Below, piece by piece: positions 12,643 to 24,117 of a DNA stretch of 64,000 bases. A program made the translations under genes and the position numbers. Below the pieces are notes generated by a model. It made no database searches. It saw nothing but the letters and a program-made list of their open reading frames with translations, and was not told the DNA's origin. The stretch is from Membranipora membranacea (Eukaryota; Bryozoa; Gymnolaemata; Cheilostomatida; Membraniporidae), in the NCBI GenBank assembly GCA_914767715.1, contig OU612066.1, positions 4,281,001 through 4,345,000 on the forward strand, given 5' to 3'. The stretch's first letter is position 1. Every line of letters begins with the position of its first letter.

Positions 12643-14700
12643 AATCTGGATGTTTTTATTCAGAACATTCCACATGATAACATACTAGTTACATGCTGTC
12701 TATTCTCCAGTGATATGCACGCCTTTGACCACTTCAACAGTTTGTTCCATTTGTACCAAGTATTTGTATGGTCTGAGAATTGTGTATTTCTCTCTAGTGT
12801 CTCTCCCTATCCAGATTAAAGATTGCTTTTAAGAAGATGGTGACTGGTTTACCCTGGGATATTTCAATGTTAAAATTCGCATGTTACATAACATGACAAC
12901 AATCCTTTGTTTTATCCAGAAAAATCATGAATTAGGATCTGTGTAATTCTACATAACTACCATAACTGTGACAACAGAATTTATTTTATACGTAAACAGA
13001 ATGGCATGAGTGCATTCTTGATGAATATAAGCACGACTCCATGAGTAAGCCGTTCTGAACTTCAACAGCACAACATCATTTGGTGTTTGATGAAATAATT
13101 CTGCCTGAAAGAACCTCTCAATAATATTGTAACAGCTACCAAATCTTTAACTCTGTAATTTCATGTAACAGAAAATACCCTCACCATTGGCAAAAATGCT
13201 CATGACATCAGATTCATGGTAGGGCTTACATGAACCTCAATTAAAGCTTGGTAATACAGCGCTTTGCAAGGATGTTTAAAATCCCTCTCAGCAATATGGT
13301 TTGTCTACCTTTGCAAGCTTGTGACATTATTAGAACATTCCAAATAGTGCGCAAATCTGAGTTGTTCTCCCACGCACATTAAGAACATGACTCCTTATTT
13401 ATGTTACACAAATAACTTGAGAACCCACTATATCCTGAAGTAGATAGGAGATTACATCTGTCTATTGATTACCATTATATTAATGACTGTACAGTCTTGC
13501 CTCTTTGAAAATAGCATATACAATAAAGCTTAGTGAGTTTTTGTTTAAAATATGCAACTTGTTATAGTTATGTTGTTACATGTTATTGCCACCCTCATGT
13601 GAGCCTGTTTTGTCAAAAGGCCAGGGTATTTAATTGTCCAATAACAACTTGGTGTTAGTCATAAAAAATCAATTATGATAATATGTTTACGGTGTTTGTA
13701 TACATTATGAACTGCATCTTCAAGTGGAAGTTGACTGCTTATTGTTTATGAAAGGACAAGTCAGTCTCCGGGAGGTGGGCCATCGGGCGGTGGGCCATCG
13801 GGCAGGGGCATGAGTCTGGGGGCTCAGGCTAAATCAGTCAGTCTAAGTGCTCAGATGGCTGCAAATGAGAGTTAGTGGAATTTCCTAAAGAAAAAAAAAA
13901 CGATTTTTAATTAGTGTTTGACACAAATTATTCCCATTATTAATAAGTCTATGGTATTTGATATTACGTAAACACCCCAACTCACACTTACCACCTGCAC
14001 ATACAAGTATATCTTTTACTGATTACTAGGCCATTCTGTTGATATTCTGTAACAGGGTTGAAGCTTATGTCTTTCCTCTCCTAGCAAGCCTATCTATCAA
14101 TACTGTGCTAATCCCAAATCTGAACAGACTCTACCGATTAGGTTTAACACCAGATTATATGAGCTAACAACGAGCCATCAATCACCGGATCTGTTGTATC
14201 CAGACATAATGTGTTATACGGTAGGTTGATCAGACCTCATATCAGATGTTCCGAAACTGCAGGGATGATGATTATTAATTAATAATTACAAGATTAGTCT
14301 TCACCAAGTTTATTTTTGTCTGTTGATTAAAATAATGTTAGCTTGGTGATTAAAATTTTAATGACAGTTGATTAATCAATGATCCTAATATCTCCTCCTT
14401 TCATGGCCAGCCACCACTTTTTTGCTTCTTCATATCTGATGGCAACTTTCCTCATGTAGGATATTTCCTATTTGAGAGGTGACCTTAGATAACTACTGGA
14501 GTTTAATTTCTTTGGAGATTCCTCTTCAATGTTCCCCAAAAATTTGTTTAAGTTGGCACACCAAGTTGACCTTGAGTCTATGAGCTTGAGTGTACGATAC
14601 AGTCTGAAACCCTAATACTGACCAAGACTAAGTTGAGGTCAATTTAGAGTAAATATGCTGTATTATAATTAACCAAATTATGCAAAAAGTAATTGTGACG

Positions 14701-14769
14701 AGTGAAGAGTGAAGAGTGAAGAGTGAAGAGTGAAGAGTGAAGAGTGAAGAGTGAAGAGTGAAGAGTGAA
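14701..14769. repeat. 7-bp minisatellite
   Basis: AGTGAAG repeated head to tail about nine to ten times without visible variation. Confidence 0.9.
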
Positions 14770-14863
14770 TGTCCTGAAAAGTTTGTTAATGTTTATTGCA
14801 ACATATAATGGAAAATAAAAGTACAAATATTAGAAATGTCAGTTTTTTCTGTCAAACAAACAG

Positions 14864-15625
14864 TGAGTAACGGTACTGAGTAACGGTACTGAGTAACGGT
14901 ACTGAGTAACGGTACAGAGTAACGGTACAGAGTAACGGTACTGAGTAACGGTACTGAGTAACGGTACTGAGTAACGGTACTGAGTAATGGTACTGAGTAA
15001 TGGTACTGAGTAATGGTACTGAGTAATGGTACTGAGTAATGGTACTGAGTAATGGTACTGAGTAATGGTACTGAGTAACGGTACTGAGTAACGGTACTGA
15101 GTAACGGTACTGAGTAACGGTACTGAGTAATGGTACTGAGTAACGGTACTGAGTAATGGTACTGAGTAATGGTACTGAGTAATGGTACTGAGTAATGGTA
15201 CTGAGTAATGGTACTGAGTAATGGTACTGAGTAATGGTACTGAGTAATGGTACTGAGTAATGGTACTGAGTAATGGTACTGAGTAATGGTACTGAGTAAT
15301 GGTACTGAGTAACGGTACTGAGTAATGGTACTGAGTAATGGTACTGAGTAACGGTACTGAGTAATGGTACTGAGTAATGGTACTGAGTAATGGTACTGAG
15401 TAACGGTACTGAGTAATGGTACTGAGTAACGGTACTGAGTAACGGTACTGAGTAATGGTACTGAGTAATGGTACTGAGTAATGGTACTGAGTAATGGTAC
15501 TGAGTAATGGTACTGAGTAATGGTACTGAGTAACGGTACTGAGTAATGGTACTGAGTAATGGTACTGAGTAATGGTACTGAGTAATGGTACTGAGTAATG
15601 GTACTGAGTAATGGTACTGAGTAAT
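14864..15625. repeat. 13-bp minisatellite, about 58 units
   Basis: The unit is CTGAGTAAYGGTA. The variable base makes the unit contain CG or TG; both types occur in runs. Because 13 is not a multiple of 3 and the unit has no stop on the minus strand in any phase, the array gives a 283-codon open frame with a 13-residue period. That frame has no sign of being a gene. A few degenerate units reappear at 16041-16087 beyond the MITE. Confidence 0.95.
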
Positions 15626-16040
15626 CAGTGGCGTATATTAGCACTCACGGCCCCCGGATTTCCGTGAGTGGCTGAATAGCTCAGTATGTAGAGCGTCCGC
15701 TTTATAATCACTGATAATAAGATTGTTGCGGGTTCGAATCCCATCAAGGTCAGTTTTTTTTCAAATGGGTGCTTTATAACTGGAGCATTTTTACCGTAAT
15801 CTTCTACTGCTATTGAGTTGTTTTCTGAAAGTACCCAACAGCTCAGTGAGCTATTGAAATACCTCTCTGCTTGCACTTTTTTGCTACCGATATGCAAAAA
15901 TTTCCGTGGTGGGAGGGCGCTTAAGTGCCCCTCCCACACCCTCCCCGCCACGCCTACGGCGTGTGGATCGGGCTGCGCCCGATTATTATGCTCATCTCTG
16001 AAAAGTCAGTGAGTGAAATTTTTTAGAATATACGCCCCTG
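15626..16040. mobile_element. Non-autonomous hAT-like MITE, 415 bp
   Basis: The ends are CAGTGGCGTATATT at 15626 and the reverse complement of CAGGGGCGTATATT ending at 16040, typical hAT-type termini (CAG+G start). The octamer TGAGTAAT lies on both sides (15618-15625 and 16041-16048); 8-bp duplications are the hAT norm. The element sits inside the 13-bp array, whose unit contains this octamer. It encodes no transposase. It contains a tRNA-like module and a GC-rich block near 15909-15980 that recurs in part at 19106-19160. Confidence 0.8.
15671..15760 (+). mobile_element. tRNA-like (SINE-type) module inside the MITE
   Basis: Box A-like TAGCTCAGTATGTAGAGCG at 15677-15695, box B GGTTCGAATCC at 15731-15741 and a run of T from 15753 that could end pol III transcription. 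The acceptor and anticodon stems do not pair, so it is a tRNA-derived relic, not a working tRNA gene. Confidence 0.6.
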
Positions 16041-16399
16041 TGAGTAATGGTACTGAGTAATGGTGTAATGGTATTGAGTAATTGTACTTGTTTCATCTAG
16101 AGAAAGTATCTGAGAAGAGACAGGAGCAGGAATGAGTCTCTCCCCACTGTTACAATTGTTTCCTTCACAGCAGAACACTCCATTACCATTGGAATTAATA
16201 TCCACACAGAATGGATTGCAGGCACGTGTAACACTCGTTAATACTCCATCCACCTCAACTACTGATTTCTACCGATTGAAATAAGACAGGTCAAACAGAA
16301 CTCATTGGTATCAGCAGATCAAATCCATCATCTAGTAATTTCTGTTGTATCACACACAAATGCTACCTTCTCTAAAAAGAAATTCCCATCATTGCAAGC

Positions 16400-16459
16400 G
16401 GTAGGTACGAAAAACCGAACCACGAACTCACAAGCTACGAACCTTTAAAAAACCGAACC
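16400..16459 (+). repeat. 60-bp interspersed repeat, plus copy
   Basis: Contains quasi-periodic GAAC blocks about 8 bp apart (CCGAACCACGAACTCAC). A close match on the opposite strand lies at 18665-18725. Confidence 0.8.
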
Positions 16460-18500
16460 TTCAATGTGTCTGATAACATAATTTCGGCCAATGATGTTCT
16501 TTGTAACAAAAAGTCAAAACTTTAATGAACAGTTATCCTCTCTTGCACTTTGGCAAATGATAGAGGACAACTCCAATCCCAGCAGAGAGTTTGGGACATA
16601 TGAGCAGGGAGAGTGGGAAGGGAACAGGGAGGGGAGCAGGGAGTTTGTCCCCGACTGAACAAAGAAGGGGATTTTGTTCTAGATGTGACACCAGGCTAGA
16701 TCATCGCCTGAACGATTTCCAGATTGAGACAGAGGTTCCGGAGAGCTGGGAGCCACCAAGTTCAAACTTAGTGATTATTACCATGGTGGTGCGACTGATC
16801 CTGGATAATTGAGTGATTATGCACAAATGCACGCAGTGATGCTTTTACTTACTAAATGATGCTTGCAAATACTCTGTTTATGTGATCATTGCACTGTTTG
16901 AGTGATAAGGTGATCCAATCAGATAACATATTATATGCGCATTCAAATAAAGGTAATGGTTCAGAGAAGAGACTGTTGATGGTGTTTACACGTGTATTCA
17001 ATGAACTTATTTGTATATTATGGTGCCTGAAAAAGCGGCAAAATGAGAGGCAGAAAAAAAGGCCTGAGGGAATAGTAATGGCTCAGGTGGATTAATACTG
17101 AAGTGTGAGCATTCATGGCTGTGAATACACGTGTGATGGTAGACCATCGGGGACATAAAGCAGTTCCTATCCACTCGTAGTGGCAATGTACATTGTTAAT
17201 GACAGTAAGCTAACTATCAAGCCATCACTGTTGCATAACAGCTATCACTAGGATTGTGCTGTGACTTCTGGTACTGTGTAACTAAAAAAACAGAAAATAT
17301 CACATTCAAATTCAAAGAGAAGTGTTTGATATCATATGTCATGATATTATCAGTTAAAATCTAAAACTCACTTTTTGCTCACTGCGCTCTACTCATAGCT
17401 TTAGGGCAGCATGAGGCAAGCTCCCCGTTTCTTCATTGCCGGTTAATATTATTTGCTTTTTTTATGGCTAGATGGTGACTGGTGAAGCTCACACCACATT
17501 ACATTATCAATCATGCTCGACTGGGATAAAATGAATAATACACCAATTAATTTTGGTACATACCTGACCCAACTTGCAGCTTAATTACTATGTAGTTGTT
17601 TAACACGAGGCCGTTTCAGAAGACTAGGATATTATCATTATCAGTTTACTCCAGGCCACCACATCTTGAACCTGACTTCGTTACACAGCTATAGTACAGC
17701 ATGTTAGTCTGACCATCGGACCAAAATAATAAACTTGTATTCTGTGGTACGAGTCAGAGAAACCAATAGCTGAGGTTGTAATGAGTAAGGGCCCGCATGG
17801 ATATCTACAAACACAAGATTTCTTATGTTAGTTATTACAGAATATGCAGTTAATATATAGTATTTGCCTAACCACTTTCATACTAGTAGGATCATTTCAT
17901 AGATGATGAAGCCTGATCAAGCTAATGTAAATTTCAGAGAGGCAACACTGATCTGATATCTCTTAGAGTAGCACAAAATGCTGTATGTAAGACCTAACAG
18001 TTAACAGTTATAGTTATATATATAGTAAATAAGCTCAATTTTTTATAGAAGAATTTTAATGTATATTAGAGGTCCTACTTTCCCCCTCATGCTTTGTTTG
18101 AAACCAAAGAACAGCCATGAACTTTCAAAACAATATTTCAAGATAGGCCAACACCCATAGTACATACTTGTTAACTCTGTTGAGAGGTGATGATTCAGGA
18201 GGCAGCCTTCTGCTCCTCCTGTGACGAGTCAAAGGGGCTCCAATTTACTAAACTGTGACCATTTCTAATAAATAAGTGTGGTGTGTCCTCCATTACAGCC
18301 TTCTGTAGTAGCTCCACATACTTCCATCATTTTCAAACTTGCAGGAATATATATAGTCAAACCATTCCTCTCTCCAATGCAAAAGTTCATTTGGATTCAT
18401 GATGACTAATTTGACAATGGCATCTACTTGGTGTGTACCAAACTGTGCCATCTTGCTCTCCATAATTAATTTTTTCATCAAGTGACCTTGAGCTAGTCAG

Positions 18501-18534
18501 TGCACCTAGTTAGGGTGCACCTAGTTAGGGTGCA
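18501..18534. repeat. 15-bp tandem duplication
   Basis: TGCACCTAGTTAGGG occurs twice in tandem, then TGCA again. Confidence 0.85.
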
Positions 18535-18664
18535 ATGAGCACTATTAAAAGTCAAAGTTTGATGTCTGTTATATTATTGGTCACTTATCAAAAACATGAC
18601 ATTTCATTGGCTACTGACAATTTGAACTTTGAGCAAATTGATTTAAGCAGGAGAGGATAATCCT

Positions 18665-18725
18665 GAGTTCGGTTTTTAGAGGGTTCGTAGTTCGTGAGTT
18701 CGTGGTTCGGTTTTTCGTACCTACC
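18665..18725 (-). repeat. 60-bp interspersed repeat, minus copy
   Basis: Reverse-complement partner of 16400-16459, differing at a few bases. The two form an inverted pair about 2.2 kb apart within the defective Ly6 copy C. Confidence 0.8.
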
Positions 18726-19019
18726 CCATTGCACGGTACATTGCAAGGCAGGCATTTTTTGACTTTTTACACCTTTGGTCAATTAATCACAGAGTAACTT
18801 GCTGTGTGTCCAACTGGACTATGAACTTATCTAAAATGACATCTATTCTCCCGCTAACCAACCATGGCCATGGCCCTACCACTTTTTCAGGAGGTCAATT
18901 TTGAAAAAAAACCCTAAAATTGCCACAAGTGTTATGAATACTCATTGACCACATTTATGTTTGTCAATAACAGGTGCTCATGGGATACAATCACAGTAGG
19001 GATACAATGATGTCCCTTT

Positions 19020-19180
19020 CTGCTACACTAAAACCCGGGGCCAATTTCTTGTCAATTTGTGTCTCAAAAAGGGCTAAAATGCCTTAAAACAGCCTCTGAT
19101 TCTAGAAGGGAAGGCGCTAGAGTGCCCCTCCCGCATCCTCCCCGCCTGGCCATACCACATCAAAACCTATGGATACAGCC
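19020..19180. repeat. Fragment of a dispersed repeat sharing a GC-rich block with the MITE
   Basis: About 40 bp (GGCGCTAGAGTGCCCCTCCC and following) match the block at 15909-15950 of the MITE with a few substitutions. The limits of the repeat are not clear. Confidence 0.45.
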
Positions 19181-19329
19181 CTGGATTCTAGTTAAGAGAC
19201 AGTAAATGCTGTGTTTCCATCAAACCACTGTTCATAGCTTGAGATAAGCCAGATACTCACCGACAGTTAATGAGGGGAGAGAGAGACAGAATACTCCCAG
19301 TACTATGAGATAAGTCAGTGAGTTCATCC

Positions 19330-22231
19330 TGTATTACTGTAAGTCAACTCTGGAACTTTAGTCAGTGAGAATAATGTGTACGTCTCAGCAGCTGTTGTGT
19401 GAATGAGATACTAAACTGACACTGGTCGTTTTCTAGAAGCATTGTTAGCTCCTTTTTTTGTATAATAATTCAATGATAAGTTAACGCAGTTAAATGAACC
19501 AATGAGAAGTGATAAATAAGTATCTTCAAGTTTTTACAAAGGGTGTAGCAACTAATGAGTTGAGATGGAGTTGGAGCATTCCAAAAGAAAACAAGGGAAT
19601 TTCCCTTGTTTCCATTGAAAAAGTCCCTCCTCTATCCCTTGCATTGGGAATATGCAATGCACCGATCCAAGCCAAATCTCATGCAGCACTGGATACTGAC
19701 AAGTGAAAGTAATAATAAATTAGTCATGCTGGCCTGCTGAATTACGATGGGAAACAATTCAATATAAGATGATAAACGACATCACATGGCATACCTTGTT
19801 TTTTTTGCTCAGGATTGTAATTTGTCCTGCTAAGCGCCATTATGGGTAGATGAATCTTTGCAAAACATTTTTACATTAATTGTCATTCGTCCTAGTTTGA
19901 GCCCTAAAAACTCTTGCTATTATCACCCCCTCCCCCCACCCATTGCCGTATCCCCTCCCACCACCAAAAGCCCTACCCCCTCCCACCACCCAAAGATCTA
20001 ACCCCACCCCCGGCCAATGACCCTGCCTCCACCCCAGGTAATGCTTTTCACTAAAAGATGGTATATATCATGTAATTCAATGATAGCAGAAGTGTTTTTT
20101 TTATATGAATTGATTAATATTGATTATATCTAAAAACTTTTGATCTTGATGAATGTAAGTAGTCTAGTCGTGCTATTCAGTTGCAGACCAATGGGTGTAT
20201 CTGTTCTCTTCTTCATATTGTGAGGCAAAATTTAGAAGTCAAGGAGTCAGTCCACTTGGACTCTATATTTGTTATTCAACTCACTGTAAATCAGTATGCT
20301 CAGTATTTTTTCTCTCTTATTTTTGTATTCCTAGGAAAATGCGCTGTGATGCCTGTTGACAAAATCGAGAGGAGCATTTTATCTGGCTATATATCATGAA
20401 ATTGTGCGTATCCATCCGAAAAACTCAAAAATATGTAATTGGAGATGAACAATGAACTCCCATTCTCTCGGAGGGAGTTAAATGTTCAAGGTTAGTCTCG
20501 GATATGAGAGCGTGTTCATTAGTCTCAGTGAGATGTTTGATCTTGGGATTTCAGTCTTATGTTTGTTTTCCTTGCATATTGCTTCTATTGCAATTGCAGG
20601 TGGGTCTTGTCTATTTGAGCCCTGAAACTTCTTCATATATTATATCAATTCCTATTCTCAGGAGTTATGTGACCATCAGCCATGCTATGACAACTCCTAT
20701 TTCGTTAGTATATTTAAGGTAAAAGTGTTTTAAATTATGACATTCAGACACTGGCGGTCTTTCACTTAGAAGGAGTGATGATTATTAAAGCCAGTTATCA
20801 CTACCACTTTGCACTAAACCACGGCTAATTTGGTTTTTCAATTATTCAATCCTTCACTCAAACTATAATCGATCCATCAATGAGCGAGCTATTTGGAAAG
20901 ATACCCGAGGCAACATTGACCATATAGTGATTTTTGCAGCTTTTAACTGGAAGAGGCCCTGGAATGCTTTCAGCAGCGTATAACCCCGAGTGGTTTGTGT
21001 TGTCTCATCAACACGATTATTGAGCTGATTGGCACAACCATGAAATGTGTGCTTGGAATAGGGCTCAGTGTTTCCGCTGTTTGCCTACACATTCATTACA
21101 TTTCCAACAAAGTGGTAATAACATTTATTACTGACATATTATGGTGAATGTTAATCCTGCTCAGACTGTCCCTCAGACATACCCTCAGCTGTCTGATGTC
21201 CCTATGTACGGGTTACCAGCATGTTTTGGATATACCTGTTACATAACAATGAGGTCAAAGTATGAAAAACGTAAATTTGGATTCATTTATCCATTATTAT
21301 TCGTCTAGATCAAAATATAACACTAAGTTACAGTAACCTCCATCCTATTCCTTGATAGATACCAGTAAATCTGATGTTATTCACTCTTTACTGACAGTAA
21401 CCATGACCATGTATGATATGATACATGCAATTGCAGACTATTGAAAACAGATGATACATGTTTGATGGTCAGCAACAACATGTCCAAGGCAATTGCTGAC
21501 CAATGAACTTTGGAAATTCTCTGAGTTTTTCTGTGTACAATCTACTGTTGCACTGCCTAAGTCAACCAGGGCCCCAAGTTGTAGGGCATATCAAAAATAG
21601 ACATCATGTCATCTTATATAATTTATCATCACATTGTTTTTTTCAATTCTGGAAACCGATTATCCTGACCAGCAGCTTTATCAATGGTATTTTTAGGTAC
21701 GTATGTACTAACAGAAATGTTCATCAAGTATATCAGCAATGACTGCTGCAAACTACTCAATGCCAATGAACAGGAAACTGATGAATTACATCTGACTTTT
21801 ATAGAATAAGTGACTGTAAAAGTTGCATTTTATATTGGTGCATTAGTGGTTTAGCCTCGGGCGTTATTAGTAGCATGTGCTCAAGTTTTGAAACGCCAGT
21901 TCGTCCTCCTCTTCTTTCATAAGACAGTGATGATACCAACTAGCTCTCATCATCCACGGTATTCTGTGAAGAATGATCGAACGCAGCCATAAAAGCTTGA
22001 AAAATCCTTGAGTTTGAGGATAAATATTTATTACTGAATTTTGTTAGAAGAAATAATACAAGAGTTTTGTCTTATATATTCTTTGATAAATGAGACTTTC
22101 AAGAATGACTTCAAAATACTAAGATAAATTCAACATCATATATACAACATCATATTATTATGAAATAGTAGCACACATTTGAAAATATGATTGTTATCCA
22201 GCTCCTTGCTGTAACTGAGTCTTTGCAACAG
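19330..22231. other. Ly6-C upstream region and gene-free stretch
   Basis: The first about 100 bp match the conserved upstream segment of copies A and B. The rest shows no recognisable coding exon. A pyrimidine-rich CCACC/CCCC tract lies at about 19927-20036. Confidence 0.5.
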
Positions 22232-24117
22232 CTAGAAAAAATATCCGAGAAGAGCAAGGAGCAGGAAGGAGGCGCTAAAGTAAAGTCTCTCCCCTTTGTT
22301 ACAATTATTCCCTTCACAGCAGAACAATCCCTGACCACCACTATTAGCATCAACACAAATACCGAGCAGTGAACAGCTGCGTACGACACTCGAGACTTCA
22401 CCGTCTACCATCACTTCCAGTTTCTACCAAAGAAAGATTGTTTTGCATGTTTTGCTGACTTGCAATATTTTTGCACAACAGGGTCTTATTGAGGGTTTCA
22501 GCAAATGGTATATGTTGACCAGCCAGCAAAGGTTGTTTGGCAATTAAATTACGATGAGGATTACAAGAAATTTCCGCCTAATCGATGCCAGCAGTATACA
22601 GTGACACGTTGATATGTAGCAGACAGATCTGCCTAAGGAATACTGTGCTGTCTGAACCATGAAAATAACAATCTAGGGTGAAAGTATAAAAGTGTATTAA
22701 TGAATTTTTAAACAAATTTCTTTTTTTTTGTTTGCGAAAGGTGAGTATAGCTGAAGCTAGTCAATTTTTAATGAACTTGAAGACCGCCGCACAATTTTCA
22801 ACCACAAACCAAATGATAGTGCAGTTTAGGCCCCCAGACGAAGGTAAGTGAATTTAGTTAGGTCTTTCCTTTGAGCAATCCCTTACCTGGCATGTATTGC
22901 CCGCAGAACACTCTTCAATCGGGGGAGGATTGAACAAGTCAAAGTTTGCACAGTTATCTTCTGAACCAGCTCCAGTCGATGATGATGATGATGGCGATGA
23001 TGATGAGCATGTGTAACAAGATGTACCTGAATAAATATTAGCTACAACACATATATTATAACTGAAACTCATTCCTGGGCTCATGATCTGACTTAGTATG
23101 AAGACCAATCCCTCACCAGAAGCTGCTTGCATGTGGTCACAGGGCAGCTCATACAAGCAACATGTATGAAATAACTGTCTCCTTGTGTGCCTTCCTGTAC
23201 CATCTAAGTATCAAGCACCTAGCGAATGTTGAACTGGTCTGCAACCCAACCACTTGACTTCCGTGTACCTCATGAGACTTTTTTCCCAGTGCCTGGCCCA
23301 CCACACCCTGAATGATCACCCTTCTTTTCACAACCTCCTTCCCCTTCTTTCAATAATAATCAACTGTGGTGGATCCTACGCAGAAACAAATTTTTGCGTT
23401 GCACAGAACCGTGCACAGGGGAGGTACAGACAGGCCCCGAGAAGCACAATTGAGCCACAGACATTAGACTCACTTTTTACCTGCCGCCTAAATAGGTTGT
23501 GCTGTTGGTAGCTTCAAAACTAGACATAAGAGCAATGTGTGATAGAGCTAGGCCAAGAATTATAGTGAATTTGAAACCATTCTCACCCTCCAACTCAAAT
23601 TACCCAAATCGTCAGCCTACTTACTCCCTTCTCTCAAAAAAGAAGTCGGTTGTTGACAAGAAATCATAAAACGCTGATAATACACCATCCAAACATTCTG
23701 TGAAGTTCGGAATGTGGTTCAATAGCATGGCTAACAAGGCTGCCAACGGTTTTATGGAGAAAGAGTACGTTTTGTTGGGATATAGAAGCTTAGCAGGGAG
23801 GGTATGGGAGAGCCGCTAGCGCCTTCCTGCAGAGGTCCAAAATATTTTTTTAATTAAGGGCTCTTGGGTGTACTTGAAGCCATTTACCAATGCACAAAAG
23901 GTTTGAGTACAAACTTAAAAAAGCGTAGATTACCACAATTTTTTGGAAAAAGCAGTAAGTAGAATTGGAATAAGAGCAGATCAACTGATTTAAAGAGTAG
24001 AGTTGGCAGCCCTGATGGCTAATCACTACTAAAATCATGAAAATGCTCACCAGCAGTCAGCGAGAGCAGAGAGAAGCAAAATGCTCCGAGAACCATGAAT
24101 GAAGCCCGTGAGTACAT
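22232..24117 (-). CDS. Ly6/uPAR three-finger GPI-anchored protein, copy D
   Basis: Three exons: 24051-24117 (ATG at 24117), 22887-23026 and 22232-22423 (TAG), phases 1 and 0, 132 aa. Exon 1 aligns residue for residue with the signal peptides of copies A-C (VLGAFCFSLLSLTAG). Exon 2 starts TSCYTC and then has a Ser-rich insert (SSSSPSSSSST) longer than in copy A, from an expanded TCA/TCG run. Exon 3 ends with CCEGNNCNKGERL and a hydrophobic anchor (FSASFLLLALLGYFF). All ten Ly6 cysteines are present. The inferred product is a cell-surface protein. It is more divergent from A than B is, so it is an older duplicate. Confidence 0.9.

Larger units (their letters stand above)
11655..16096. other. 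Ly6-B upstream region, repeats, no clear gene
   Basis: The first 190 bp are homologous to the Ly6-A upstream region. A hairpin insertion lies at 11837-11937 and a small palindrome with 9-bp flanking repeats at 12596-12642. From 12.7 to 14.6 kb nothing gene-like was seen beyond a 15-bp tandem duplication at 13774-13803. From 14701 the stretch is minisatellite and a MITE, listed separately. Confidence 0.5.
16097..19329 (-). pseudogene. Ly6/uPAR copy C: exon 2 missing, GPI signal frameshifted
   Basis: Exon 1 (19263-19329) is an intact signal peptide with its gtgagt donor. Exon 3 (homology 16097-16268) keeps four domain motifs, including CCEGNNCNSGERL, and its acceptor. Relative to copy A, 14 nt have been deleted after GERL between two CT dinucleotides, shifting the frame so that the hydrophobic anchor is lost. 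The frame then runs on through minisatellite-derived residues (TITQYHY) to a stop at about 16023. I find no exon 2 between 16.27 and 19.26 kb; that interval holds two inverted copies of a 60-bp repeat. A tail-less secreted product is formally possible, but without exon 2 half the three-finger domain is gone. Confidence 0.78.

Noticed and set aside
14793-15644. 283-codon minus-strand ORF with a 13-residue repeat
   Set aside because: It is wholly the translation of the 13-bp minisatellite, open in every phase, with no conserved flanks or splice context.
15671-15752. A functional tRNA gene
   Set aside because: Box A and box B are good, but the acceptor, anticodon and T stems do not pair properly.
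15625-15951. 108-aa minus-strand ORF containing GFEPATI
   Set aside because: It is the reverse translation of the tRNA-like box B region within the MITE, a known artefact of such modules.
14701-16087. CRISPR-like array
   Set aside because: The 13-bp units are contiguous with no spacers, and the sequence is eukaryotic.
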